Shown here: positions 18,094 through 26,235 of the stretch, piece after piece
How positions within the stretch are numbered: the first letter of the stretch is position 1
Layout: the number at the start of each line of letters is the position of its first letter
Origin: Bin87 sp965197635
Lineage (GTDB): Bacteria; Chloroflexota; Dehalococcoidia; Lucifugimonadales; UBA3495
DNA: 64,000 nt
NCBI GenBank assembly: GCA_965197635.1
Contig: OZ240218.1
Coordinates: 1,116,001 to 1,180,000, forward strand
Direction of reading: 5' to 3'
Notes under the pieces: generated by a model
Seen by the model: the letters and a program-made list of their open reading frames with translations, nothing else
What the model was told of the DNA's origin: nothing
The model's database searches: none
Program-made: the position numbers and the translations under genes

Positions 18094-19632
18094 TCAGTGG
18101 CGGAAGTGCCGTACCCCGGTGAAAACCATAGCGATGCCGGCCTGGTTGGCCGCGGCGACCACCTCGTCGTCGCGGATCGACCCACCGGGTTGGACGATAG
18201 CTGTGATTCCCGCCGCCGCCGCCAGTTCAATGTTGTCCGGGAACGGGAAGAACGCGTCGGAAGCCAGCACGCAACCGACTGCCTTGTCGCCCGCCGCCCG
18301 CTGGGATAAGTGTACGCTGACGACTCGGTTCGGCTGGCCCGCGCCCATGCCGACCAGCGTCCGGTTCTTCACGAAAGCGATGGCATTGGACTTGATGTGC
18401 TTCACCGCTTTCCAGGCAAACGCCAGGTCGGCCAACTCTGCCTCGCTCGGCGCGCGTTCCGTCGCCGTAGTCCACGCTTTGGGATCTTCGTCAATGGCGT
18501 CCGGCGTCTGCACCAATGCTCCGCCACTCAGCGGGCGCACGTCATAATCTGTAACGCCTGGCGCGCTTTGCGCCCGTTCAACCTCCAAGATGCGTAGGTT
18601 CCGCTTCCTCTGGAGAATTTCAAGAGCGTCTCCGTCGTAGCCGGGAGCAACCACCACCTCGTAGAACACCGGGCCCATGGCTTCCGCCGCCGCCGCCGTC
18701 ACCGTCCGATTGAAACCAACGATGCCGCCGAAAGCGGACACCGGGTCGCCTTCGTAAGCCAACTGATACGCCACAGACACGTCGTCCCGGGAGGCCAGTC
18801 CGCAGGGGTTGGCGTGCTTGATGACGCAAACCGACGCATCATCGTAGTCGTTGACCGTGCGCCAGGCGGCGTCGGCGTCCATCAGGTTGTTGAAAGACAG
18901 TTCCCGACCATGCAACTGCCGGGCGCGGGCCAAACCTCCAACCCCGCCGGCCGCTGGAACGTACAGCGCTCCCTGTTGGTGCGGATTCTCGCCATACCGC
19001 AGGCTCGAAACCCTGGTCAGGCCGATGGTCACCTGCTGCGGCATTTCATCGTCGGACGCAGGATCGGCGGCCAGATACGACGCGACCGCGGCGTCATAGA
19101 CCGCCACGTGCTGGAAGGCTTTGGCGGCCAGATCACGCCGTGGCTGCGTGTCCAGGCCGTCTCCGGCCAACGCTTCGGCGACCCAACCGTAATCCGCCGG
19201 ATCTACGACCACGGCAACTGCCGGAAAGTTCTTGGCCGCCGCACGGAGCATGGTCGGGCCGCCGATGTCGATATTCTCCAGGGCGTCGTCCAATGAGACG
19301 CCCGCTCTGCTGACGGTCTCCACAAAGGGATAGAGGTTGACCACCACCACGTCGATGGGGTCCATGCCGTGCTGGTCCAGCTCGGCCATGTGGTCGGGCG
19401 AATCGCGCCGCGCCAACAAACCGCCGTGGATCACCGGGTGCAGCGTTTTGACCCGGCCCTCCAGGATCTCAGGGCTCCCGGTGACGTCGGACACCTGACG
19501 CACCGCCACGCCGGCGTCGGCCAGGCTGCGATAGGTGCCGCCGGTGCTGATGAGTTCGTAGCCGGCCGCAACCAGGCTTTTGCCCAAATCCTCGATGCCG
19601 GTCTTGTCGAATACGCTCAGTAACGCTTTCAA
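18094..19632 (-). CDS. purH: Bifunctional AICAR transformylase / IMP cyclohydrolase
   Basis: Performs the last two steps of IMP synthesis: formyl transfer to AICAR, then ring closure. The N-terminal MGS-like IMP cyclohydrolase domain (residues about 1-190) includes STGGTYRSLADAG and GRVKTLHPVIHGGLLARR. The C-terminal transformylase domain has SLRYGENPHQQGALY and the VIKHANPCG block. About 512 residues from TTG at 19632 (LKALLSVFDKTG is the usual beginning); a longer frame reaches 19713 but would overlap the small upstream gene. It sits with purM and purF in one leftward cluster. Confidence 0.95.
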   Translation of the reverse strand: MKALLSVFDKTGIEDLGKSLVAAGYELISTGGTYRSLADAGVAVRQVSDVTGSPEILEGRVKTLHPVIHGGLLARRDSPDHMAELDQHGMDPIDVVVVNLYPFVETVSRAGVSLDDALENIDIGGPTMLRAAAKNFPAVAVVVDPADYGWVAEALAGDGLDTQPRRDLAAKAFQHVAVYDAAVASYLAADPASDDEMPQQVTIGLTRVSSLRYGENPHQQGALYVPAAGGVGGLARARQLHGRELSFNNLMDADAAWRTVNDYDDASVCVIKHANPCGLASRDDVSVAYQLAYEGDPVSAFGGIVGFNRTVTAAAAEAMGPVFYEVVVAPGYDGDALEILQRKRNLRILEVERAQSAPGVTDYDVRPLSGGALVQTPDAIDEDPKAWTTATERAPSEAELADLAFAWKAVKHIKSNAIAFVKNRTLVGMGAGQPNRVVSVHLSQRAAGDKAVGCVLASDAFFPFPDNIELAAAAGITAIVQPGGSIRDDEVVAAANQAGIAMVFTGVRHFRH

Positions 19633-19672
19633 ATCGCTGCACGTCTCCCTGTGACATTTTCCACCCGGATGA

Positions 19673-19930
19673 TCAGATCGCTCCGCCTCCGCCCCCTCCG
19701 TCGAAACCGCCAAAGCCGCCGCCGTGGTCTATGTTGTGATTGAAGTTGGCTCCGTCAACGTGGTGGTTGATGTGCCCGGCGTCGATGGTGGACCCCGTAT
19801 CGTGTCCCCAGAACCAAACCAACCCGAGCGGCCCCCAGGCCCACCAGGGGCGCATGACATCAAACACGGCTTCTCCTTCGGGTTTGGCTTTGCTGCTGCC
19901 GCCGCGACGGAATGGGTTCTTCAGGTTCAT
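19673..19930 (-). CDS. Small Gly/His-rich hypothetical protein
   Basis: 85 residues with a strong ribosome-binding site (ggaggcgcaatc before ATG). Three parts: a basic start (NLKNPFRRGGSSKAKP), a Trp-rich hydrophobic stretch (MRPWWAWGPLGLVWFWGH), and a tail alternating His/Asn/Asp and ending in Gly runs (HINHHVDGANFNHNIDHGGG...). It lies between purM (24 bases) and purH on the same strand. No family recognised. A membrane-associated or metal-binding small protein is conceivable but not shown. Confidence 0.7.
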   Translation of the reverse strand: MNLKNPFRRGGSSKAKPEGEAVFDVMRPWWAWGPLGLVWFWGHDTGSTIDAGHINHHVDGANFNHNIDHGGGFGGFDGGGGGGAI

Positions 19931-19954
19931 GATTGCGCCTCCTTGAGCTCCGTC

Positions 19955-20986
19955 CTAATCGTGGCGGAACAGCGCGACGGCCGGCCCCGGATGCTCCACG
20001 ATGCGACCCACGTCCACCGCGTCCGGCACGCCGGCCAGCAGGGCGCTGGCGCCTTGCTGTTCGCACACCGCCACCATTCCCAGACCCATGTTGAATACCC
20101 GGTACATTTCTGCGTCGCTGATGCCTCCCGCGCGTTGAATGGCGTCAAATATGGGCAACCCGGGCCACGAGCCCACGCGGAACTCCGCCGCCACCCCGTC
20201 GGGTAAGGACGCCGGCATCTTGCCTGGCAACCCGCCGCCGGTGATGTGGCTCAATGCCTTGATTTGACCCAGATACGGAGCGAGCAGAGGATAGTACGCC
20301 CGGTGCCGTACCATCAGCTCGTCTCCCAGGGTGCGGTCAAGGCCGGGGCAGGGTCGGAACAACGCTGCTGGATCATCGTCCACGTTGAAGGCTCGCCGCA
20401 CCAGAGAAAACCCGTTGGTGTGCACACCGCTCGACGGAATGCCGATCAACCGGTCTCCGGGAACGACGTCCGTTCCGTCCAAAAGCTGACCACGTTCTGC
20501 AACCCCTACCAAGAAACCGGCCAAGTCAAAATCCACGTCGGAGTACACCCCGGGAAGCTGGGCAGTTTCGCCGCCGATCAGCGCGCAATCGGCCTCGCGG
20601 CAACCCCAGACCATCCCCCGCATCAGCATCTCCAGCCGATGTTCGTCCAGTGCGCTGAAGGAAACGTAATCGAGAAAGAACAGCGGACGTGCACCTTTCG
20701 TCAGAATGTCATTCACGTTGAGCGTAACCAAGTCCTGGCCGACGCCCTCGAAATGCCCCAGCTGCGCCGCAATTTTCAGCTTGGTTCCCACGCCGTCGGC
20801 GCTGGCCACCAGCACGGGTTCCCGGTAACCTGCCAACGCGAAAAGGCCGGCGAACCCGCCGCCGCTTTCCAGCACCTCCGGACCATGTGTCATCGCCGCG
20901 AACGCCTTGATACGGTCTTTCAACCCGTCCATGACGTCCAGCGATACGCCGGCGGCCTCGTAAGTCCCTGATGCCGGGATAGTCAA
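19955..20986 (-). CDS. purM: Phosphoribosylformylglycinamidine cyclo-ligase (AIR synthetase)
   Basis: 343 residues. ATP-dependent ring closure of FGAM to AIR in purine synthesis. Visible hallmarks: YEAAGVSLD near the start, the SADGVGTKLKIA block, NDILTKGARPLFFLDY, GGETAQLPGVY, and SSGVHTNGFSLVRR for nucleotide/phosphate binding, ending with MGLGMVAV. Length matches the family. It follows purF by 21 bases. Confidence 0.95.
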   Translation of the reverse strand: MTIPASGTYEAAGVSLDVMDGLKDRIKAFAAMTHGPEVLESGGGFAGLFALAGYREPVLVASADGVGTKLKIAAQLGHFEGVGQDLVTLNVNDILTKGARPLFFLDYVSFSALDEHRLEMLMRGMVWGCREADCALIGGETAQLPGVYSDVDFDLAGFLVGVAERGQLLDGTDVVPGDRLIGIPSSGVHTNGFSLVRRAFNVDDDPAALFRPCPGLDRTLGDELMVRHRAYYPLLAPYLGQIKALSHITGGGLPGKMPASLPDGVAAEFRVGSWPGLPIFDAIQRAGGISDAEMYRVFNMGLGMVAVCEQQGASALLAGVPDAVDVGRIVEHPGPAVALFRHD

Positions 20987-21007
20987 TCGTTCCTCGCCAA
21001 CTGTTGC

Positions 21008-22456
21008 TCAGGGAGCGGGGGGTTCCAAGGCCATCTTCGTCATTTCAAGCTGCACCGGCACGGGATAATTGCCCGTGAAGCAGGCGTCGCAAAAACCGCC
21101 CTGCTGCCCGCGCACCAGGTCCATCAGCCCGCGCACGCTCAGGTATCCCAACGTGTCGGCTCCCGTGAGGTCGCGTATCTCAGGGACGGTCTTGTTGGCG
21201 GCGATTAATTCCTGCCGCGTCGCCATGTCCACTCCCAGGTAGCACGGATGCTGGATGGGGGGCGCACACACCCGCAGGTGAATCTCCGTGGCTCCCGCCC
21301 GTCGCAACAACTCGACCACGTGGGGCGTTGTAGTCCCCCGGACGATGCTGTCGTCCACTACCACCAGTCGTTTGCCGCGCAACACCGCCGGCATTGGGTT
21401 GAACTTCTGCCTGACTCCCCGGTCCCGCCGCTGTTGTTCCGGTTCAATGAACGTGCGTCCCACGTAACGGTTGCGCACCAATCCGTTGGTGAAGGGTATC
21501 CCCGATTCCTTGGCGAATCCAACGGCGGCTGACGTTGACGAATCGGGTATGCCAATCACCAGATCCGCTTCGACCGGGTGTTCCTTGGCCAGTTGGGCTC
21601 CCATCTCCTCGCGCACGTTGTGCATCAGCCGGCCGTCCATGATGCTGTCCGGGCGGGCGAAGTAAATCCACTCAAACACGCACAATGCCCGGCTGCGCCG
21701 GGCTGCTCCCCCGTACACTTCGGAATGAATGCCCGTGCGGTCGATGACGACCACCTCGCCCGGCTCCAGTTCGCGCACGAATTCGGCTTGCATATGGTCC
21801 AGCGCGCACGTTTCAGAGGCGGCTACCCAACCTTCCGGCAAGCGGCCCAGGCACAACGGGCGAATGCCCAGCGGGTCTCGTGCCGCGATTACCGCGTCCT
21901 CGGTCAGCAGCGCCAGCGAGTACGCGCCCTGCATCAACCGCATTCCGTAAAAAACACGCTCCGGCCAACTCGACCCGGGGGCGTTGGCCAGCAGATAAGC
22001 CACCACTTCACTATCCGTGCTGGTTTCAAAACGGCAGTCCCACTGTTCCAAAAGCTGCTCCCGCAACCGCACCGAGTTGATAATGTTGCCGTTGTGCGCC
22101 ACGGCCAGGCGCCCGTTGACGCCCCGGACCAACAAAGGTTGCGCGTTGCAGCTCTCGCTGGAGCCGGTGGTGGAGTAACGCGTATGCCCAATGGACATTT
22201 CGCCGGTTATGCGTTCAACGTCACCATCGCGAAACGCCTCCGAAACCAGACCCATTCCAGTGTGGATACGGATTTCTTTTCCGTCCGTCGCCGCCACGCC
22301 GGCAGACTCCTGGCCCCGATGCTGCAGAGCGAACAACCCGATGGAAGTGAGGGTCGCGCTGTGCGCTCCCGGAGCAAACACACCGACCACGCCACACTCT
22401 TCGCGAGGGTGGTCAAATGGGGCTTGGGTTGAACCGTCGGGCAGCCACGATTTCAT
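21008..22456 (-). CDS. purF: Amidophosphoribosyltransferase
   Basis: 482 residues; commits PRPP to purine synthesis. The class-II glutaminase domain starts at Cys21 (EECGVVGVF), which would be exposed by removing a short propeptide as in Bacillus-type PurF. SIGHTRYSTTG and HNGNIIN lie in the glutaminase domain. The PRPP site is VVVDDSIVRGTT. Cysteines in GFCDACFTGNYP near the C-terminus fit a 4Fe-4S cluster. No Shine-Dalgarno precedes ATG 22456; the promoter described below places transcription initiation at or next to the start codon. Confidence 0.95.
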   Translation of the reverse strand: MKSWLPDGSTQAPFDHPREECGVVGVFAPGAHSATLTSIGLFALQHRGQESAGVAATDGKEIRIHTGMGLVSEAFRDGDVERITGEMSIGHTRYSTTGSSESCNAQPLLVRGVNGRLAVAHNGNIINSVRLREQLLEQWDCRFETSTDSEVVAYLLANAPGSSWPERVFYGMRLMQGAYSLALLTEDAVIAARDPLGIRPLCLGRLPEGWVAASETCALDHMQAEFVRELEPGEVVVIDRTGIHSEVYGGAARRSRALCVFEWIYFARPDSIMDGRLMHNVREEMGAQLAKEHPVEADLVIGIPDSSTSAAVGFAKESGIPFTNGLVRNRYVGRTFIEPEQQRRDRGVRQKFNPMPAVLRGKRLVVVDDSIVRGTTTPHVVELLRRAGATEIHLRVCAPPIQHPCYLGVDMATRQELIAANKTVPEIRDLTGADTLGYLSVRGLMDLVRGQQGGFCDACFTGNYPVPVQLEMTKMALEPPAP

Positions 22457-22462
22457 GGTTGC

Positions 22463-22491
22463 ATTCTATTTCCCCTACCCACTGGGGTCAA
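22463..22491 (-). promoter_or_regulatory. Sigma70-type promoter of purF
   Basis: Minus strand: TTGACC (22491-22486), 17-base spacer, TAGAAT (22468-22463). The expected start point falls at about 22456, the A of the purF ATG, so the message would be leaderless. Confidence 0.6.
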
Positions 22492-22547
22492 CGGCGTCCG
22501 CGTTAAATCAGTGCGGATGGACCAATTCGCCCATCCGCGCCGAAGTC

Positions 22548-23300
22548 TTAGTCTCGTTCGGGGATGATTTGCACCTTGCGGCCCTCTCCATAACCGACAC
22601 TTTCGGTCCGAACGCCGCCTCGCTCCTCCAGGTACAGATGAATCACCCTCCGGTCAGAAGGCGTCATCGGCTCTAAAGTGATGCTTCGCCCCGTTTGCGC
22701 CACCCGGTCGGCCACTCGATCCGCCATTTCCCTCAGCGAATCCTCTCTCCTTTGCCGGTACTGTTCGACGTCCAGCGCAACTCGGATGTCTTGGTCCAAC
22801 TGCTGACGGACGATGCTTTGGACGATGAACTGCAACGACTGCAGCGTGTTGCCTCTGCGCCCGATCAGCAGCCCGGAGTCGGGGCCACTGATGTCGATTA
22901 CCGGGCCGCCGGCAAATTCATCGTGTTCCGACCGGAGATTCACGTCCACTTCGGCGCCTACGTGTTGCAGGATGCGCTCGACCGCCTGGACCGCCGCGCC
23001 TGCGGGAGTGTCCGCCGTAATCAGCTCGACGGGAGTCGTAGCCGGGGCTGCCTCCGCTACGTCTCCGTCGTCGTCGATTACGTCATCGTCATCGTCTGTC
23101 TCGATCGGGGCCTCTGCTACGTTGCTACCAGCCAGTAGAGTTACTCGGACTTCGGCCAGTTCGCCGCCGATCCCCAGAAAGCCCTGCCTACCCCTATTTA
23201 GTATTTCGACCTCTACCTCGCTGCGGTCGGCGTCGAGAGCTGCGAGCGCCAGCTCTTCGGCCTCTTCTACGGTTCTCCCGGTTTGCACTATCTGATCCAT
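22548..23300 (-). CDS. jag: Jag/KhpB RNA-binding protein (SpoIIIJ-associated)
   Basis: 250 residues with the three expected domains. Jag-N is at residues 1-52 and ends in RGRQGFLGIGG. An acidic linker includes DDDDDVIDDDGD. A KH domain has DSGLLIGRRGNTLQSLQFIV, and a C-terminal R3H domain follows to the end (EPMTPSDRRVIHLYLEER). It binds RNA and is linked to cell envelope control in other bacteria. The aggagaa site supports ATG 23300, so its first 107 bases lie inside the 3' end of yidC. A 91-base gap with the purF promoter follows. Confidence 0.92.
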   Translation of the reverse strand: MDQIVQTGRTVEEAEELALAALDADRSEVEVEILNRGRQGFLGIGGELAEVRVTLLAGSNVAEAPIETDDDDDVIDDDGDVAEAAPATTPVELITADTPAGAAVQAVERILQHVGAEVDVNLRSEHDEFAGGPVIDISGPDSGLLIGRRGNTLQSLQFIVQSIVRQQLDQDIRVALDVEQYRQRREDSLREMADRVADRVAQTGRSITLEPMTPSDRRVIHLYLEERGGVRTESVGYGEGRKVQIIPERD

Positions 23301-24123
23301 CAGGTCTATTCTCCTGCGGGTCGGGAGCCGGCGCGGCCGGCGCGACGTCCTCCGGTTCCTGGCTGCGCCGGGGGAACAGAGGGAACAGCGGTCCCCAACC
23401 GGTGATAAAGTACTGGATCCCGATGCCGATGAGATTGGACACCACCCAGTAGAGCGGCAACCCGCTCGGCCAACCCAGGGAGAACGCTCCCAGGAAGATG
23501 GGCATCATCCACAGCATCATCGTTTGGCTTGACTGCTGACGCGGATCCGGCGACGGCATCTGCGTCATCTTCTGTTGCACCCAGGTGGTTACCGCCACCA
23601 GGACGGGCATCACGATTGGCGACGGGTCGGGCTGGCTCAGATCCAGCCACAGGAAACCGTTGTTCACCGGCACCGCCGCGTGGATGGGTACAAAGGTGAT
23701 CCACGAGTACATCTTGTCCGACAGATTCACCAGGTCTTCCGGGTTGTTGAAGAGCGTCAGGATCAGCACCCGGAACAGGCCGATCAGGATCGGCATCTGG
23801 ACAATCAGCGGCCCCAAACATCCAATGGGGTTGACGCCGCTTTCCCGGTACAACCGCATCGTTTCCTGGGAAACCCGTTGGCGATCCCCTTCGTAACGCT
23901 GCTGAATCTCCCGCACTCTGGGCTGTAGCCCGGTCATCGCCCGCATCTGGCGCAATTGCCGCACCGTCAGCGGAATGGTCGCCACCCGCACCAGCACGGT
24001 GAAGACGATGATGGCCACCCCCATCTGGGAGAAGCACACCACGTACAACACCAGCAGGGTGTTGAGCATGGGGCGGATGATGATTTCGTTCCAGAGCAGA
24101 ACGAATATCGAGAAAAATTCCAC
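23194..24123 (-). CDS. yidC: Membrane protein insertase YidC/Oxa1
   Basis: 309 residues of the YidC2-type insertase without the large periplasmic domain. Membrane segments run from residue 5 on; the conserved cytoplasmic loop has VRQLRQMRAMTGLQPRVREIQQRY, and NPIGCLGPLIVQMPILIGLFRVL follows. The last segment is near PSGLPLYWVVSNLIGIGIQYF. The tail is Arg-rich (RRRGRRAGARSSRRR) as in many ribosome-binding YidC proteins. Start is GTG 24123. The tail overlaps jag by 107 bases in another frame. Confidence 0.93.
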   Translation of the reverse strand: MEFFSIFVLLWNEIIIRPMLNTLLVLYVVCFSQMGVAIIVFTVLVRVATIPLTVRQLRQMRAMTGLQPRVREIQQRYEGDRQRVSQETMRLYRESGVNPIGCLGPLIVQMPILIGLFRVLILTLFNNPEDLVNLSDKMYSWITFVPIHAAVPVNNGFLWLDLSQPDPSPIVMPVLVAVTTWVQQKMTQMPSPDPRQQSSQTMMLWMMPIFLGAFSLGWPSGLPLYWVVSNLIGIGIQYFITGWGPLFPLFPRRSQEPEDVAPAAPAPDPQENRPDGSDSANRENRRRGRRAGARSSRRRPQRGRGRNTK

Positions 24124-24163
24124 CGAGATTAACCTACGTGATTATCGATTGGCGACGCGGGTC

Positions 24164-25402
24164 TCAGTTGCATCGCGTGTTTTCGCTGGTGTCGTAACAC
24201 CAAAGGATGTTGATCCCCGAGCGCACCTGCACTCGGCGGACCGTGCCGTCGTCGGATCCGATGTACACCGAATCGGGCGGTTCGGCGGTACCGGATACCC
24301 GGCGTCTCAAGCCGGCCAAGGCAGCTTTGATCTCAGCGTCGCCTACCGTGAGCGAAGCGATTTCCTGTGCTGCTCCGTGGCTCGTCTCCGTGGCTCGCAG
24401 CACCGACACCTTGCCCTCCACGGTTGCCACAACCAGGCCGCGTTCCAGCAACACCGGGCTTGACACGATCGGGTCGCCCATGTTGTGCGTCCAAAGCAAT
24501 ACGCCGTTTTCGTCCAATGCGTACAGCTTGCCGTCCGTGGACGGAGCAAATATCGCGCGGCCCGACGCTACCGGCGTCGCCCACCACCAGTTGTCTGCCT
24601 CATGCTGCCAACGCACTTGCCCGTCGTTGAGGCCCAGCGCGTAAAGCTGCCGGTCGAACGAACCGACGATCAGCAGGTTTTTATGAATCAGCGGCGTGGC
24701 AACTACGGCCCCACCCGTCTCAAATTGCCAAACCAGCGCGCCGGTATTCAGGCTGACCGCGTAGACATTGCCGTCCTGCGAACCAAAGTATGCGACCCCG
24801 TTCCTCAGCAACGGCGTTGACCAGATCTCCCCTTCCGTTCGGAAAGGAGACCAACGCAGGCCCTCTCCGGTCAGAGCGTTATAGGCATACAGTCCCCCGT
24901 CTTCGGAACCCACCGCCACAATCCCGCCGGCTTCGTCCAGCCCGGGACTACCCACCAGCGGGGTCGTGTCTTCCGTTTCAATCTGCGGTTGACGCCACGC
25001 TGTTTCAACCGGGCCTCCGCCCGCCGGGGGGTCGAATGCGTACAAATAGCCGTCGATCCCGGATACGTACAGGTAACGCCCAACAGCCGGAGCATTGTAG
25101 GCCCCGCGGAATCCTCGTTCGCCCCCAACGGTGGAGATCCACCGCGTGCTGACGCCATCGGGCCCCAAGTCATTTAGAGCATAGACTTGGCCTTCCAGCG
25201 TGGTCGCGTACACGACATCGTTCGCCACCGCCACCGATCCCCATCCCCGAGTGGAAGCCCCCAAATCCCGGCCGCATCCCGCCAACGCCACACATATCAA
25301 AGCCCCCAGCGCCAACAACGCCAGGGAACGCCACGAGAGTGGCCGGCTACCCTGTTTTGACGTGGGGGACGAGGTGCGGAAGGGCGGGAAGTAAGAGGAC
25401 AT
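24164..25402 (-). CDS. PQQ-like beta-propeller lipoprotein
   Basis: 412 residues from ATG 25402. A signal peptide with a lipobox (ALICVALAGCG) implies export and lipid anchoring on the outer face of the membrane. The rest is six to seven PQQ/WD-like blades with repeats such as GSEDGGLYAYNALTG, GSQDGNVYAVSLNTGALVWQF and GSFDRQLYALGLNDGQVRWQ. This resembles BamB-type or PQQ-propeller scaffold proteins. It starts eight bases after yidD and ends 40 bases before yidC, so it is embedded in the membrane-insertion operon. No strong ribosome-binding site, so translation coupling with yidD is likely. Confidence 0.85.
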   Translation of the reverse strand: MSSYFPPFRTSSPTSKQGSRPLSWRSLALLALGALICVALAGCGRDLGASTRGWGSVAVANDVVYATTLEGQVYALNDLGPDGVSTRWISTVGGERGFRGAYNAPAVGRYLYVSGIDGYLYAFDPPAGGGPVETAWRQPQIETEDTTPLVGSPGLDEAGGIVAVGSEDGGLYAYNALTGEGLRWSPFRTEGEIWSTPLLRNGVAYFGSQDGNVYAVSLNTGALVWQFETGGAVVATPLIHKNLLIVGSFDRQLYALGLNDGQVRWQHEADNWWWATPVASGRAIFAPSTDGKLYALDENGVLLWTHNMGDPIVSSPVLLERGLVVATVEGKVSVLRATETSHGAAQEIASLTVGDAEIKAALAGLRRRVSGTAEPPDSVYIGSDDGTVRRVQVRSGINILWCYDTSENTRCN

Positions 25403-25410
25403 TTTTGTGA

Positions 25411-25620
25411 TCAAACGACCGGATCGTATCCCTGTCCACCCAGGGGACGGCATCGCAAAATCCGCCGCAGTCCCAACCAACTCCCCCGCACCAGACCAAA
25501 GTGATCTATCGCCTCGGCAGTGTACTGGGAGCAACTTGGTTGGAAGCGACAGACTCCAGGCCAATACGGCGAAAGGGCTTGCTGGTACAGCCTGATGGTA
25601 GCCAGAGCGAAGCGTGTCAC
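25411..25620 (-). CDS. yidD: Membrane protein insertion efficiency factor YidD
   Basis: 69 residues with the family's signature: IRLYQQALSP, CRFQPSCSQYTAEAI, and GLRRILRCRPLGGQGYDPV. Small amphipathic protein at the inner membrane that assists YidC-dependent insertion. The start overlaps the rnpA stop by 4 bases, typical of the rnpA-yidD-yidC operon. Confidence 0.95.
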   Translation of the reverse strand: MTRFALATIRLYQQALSPYWPGVCRFQPSCSQYTAEAIDHFGLVRGSWLGLRRILRCRPLGGQGYDPVV

Positions 25621-25994
25621 TGTAGCCGCTCCACCACCGTAGCTTCGACTTTCGGATCTGCTTGGGGCGCGTCGATTTTGGTACGCCGGATCAGGTTGTG
25701 AACCGCGTTACGCAGCTGGGCGAAATCCGCTTCGCCCGCGCCTTTTCTCGCGATCAGAATCGTATCCCATCCGGGAGCGACGTTGGCCTCTCGCACCACC
25801 TCCCTCAGCCTCCTCTTCACTTGGTTTCGGACCACCGCCTTCCCCACGCGCTTGCCCGTGACAAAACAGAAACGGCTCCGATCCAAACTATTGGGGAGCA
25901 TTCGAATGACCAGCAAGCCGTTTGCTACGCTCCGCCCATGGCGGTGAATTTCTGAAATCCGCCGGTCGCTGCCTAACTTGTGGTGTCGTTGCAT
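25617..25994 (-). CDS. rnpA: Ribonuclease P protein component
   Basis: 125 residues from ATG 25994 (an in-frame TTG precedes it). It binds RNase P RNA and supports 5' maturation of tRNA. The core has FCFVTGKRVGKAVVRNQVKRRLREVVRE, the conserved basic RNR-like motif region, and ILIARKGAGEADFAQL. It lies 52 bases after rpmH and overlaps yidD by 4 bases. Confidence 0.95.
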   Translation of the reverse strand: MQRHHKLGSDRRISEIHRHGRSVANGLLVIRMLPNSLDRSRFCFVTGKRVGKAVVRNQVKRRLREVVREANVAPGWDTILIARKGAGEADFAQLRNAVHNLIRRTKIDAPQADPKVEATVVERLQ

Positions 25995-26046
25995 CAATCA
26001 ATAGGCGCCGGCAAAGGCGTTTCCGGTCGGAATACAGGTCGATCAG

Positions 26047-26184
26047 CTAAACAGACAAACGATGCCGGCCCTTGAACCGGCGCCGTCGCAAAACTGCTCG
26101 CCCATCTGAAGTACGAGAACGGGAGCGGAAACCATGCACTCGGGCACGGCGTCGCTTTTTTGGCTGGTACGTACGTTTCGGCAT
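26047..26184 (-). CDS. rpmH: 50S ribosomal protein L34
   Basis: 45 residues, MPKRTYQPKKRRRARVHGFR..., with the highly conserved very basic composition of bL34. ATG 26184 follows a ggagttgttat site. First gene of the leftward rpmH-rnpA-yidD-(propeller)-yidC-jag operon. dnaA/dnaN, often next to rpmH, are absent; an IS remnant lies there instead. Confidence 0.96.
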   Translation of the reverse strand: MPKRTYQPKKRRRARVHGFRSRSRTSDGRAVLRRRRFKGRHRLSV

Positions 26185-26206
26185 ATAACAACTCCGACAG
26201 CGGTTA

Positions 26207-26235
26207 ATACTACTGCCAATGCCCCTAAACGTCAA
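26207..26235 (-). promoter_or_regulatory. Promoter of the rpmH operon
   Basis: Minus strand TTGACG (26235-26230), 17-base spacer, TAGTAT (26212-26207). Predicted start about 16 bases before the rpmH ATG. The -35 box lies within the last codons of the ISAs1-type remnant (..RFLDV, stop at 26225). Confidence 0.55.
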
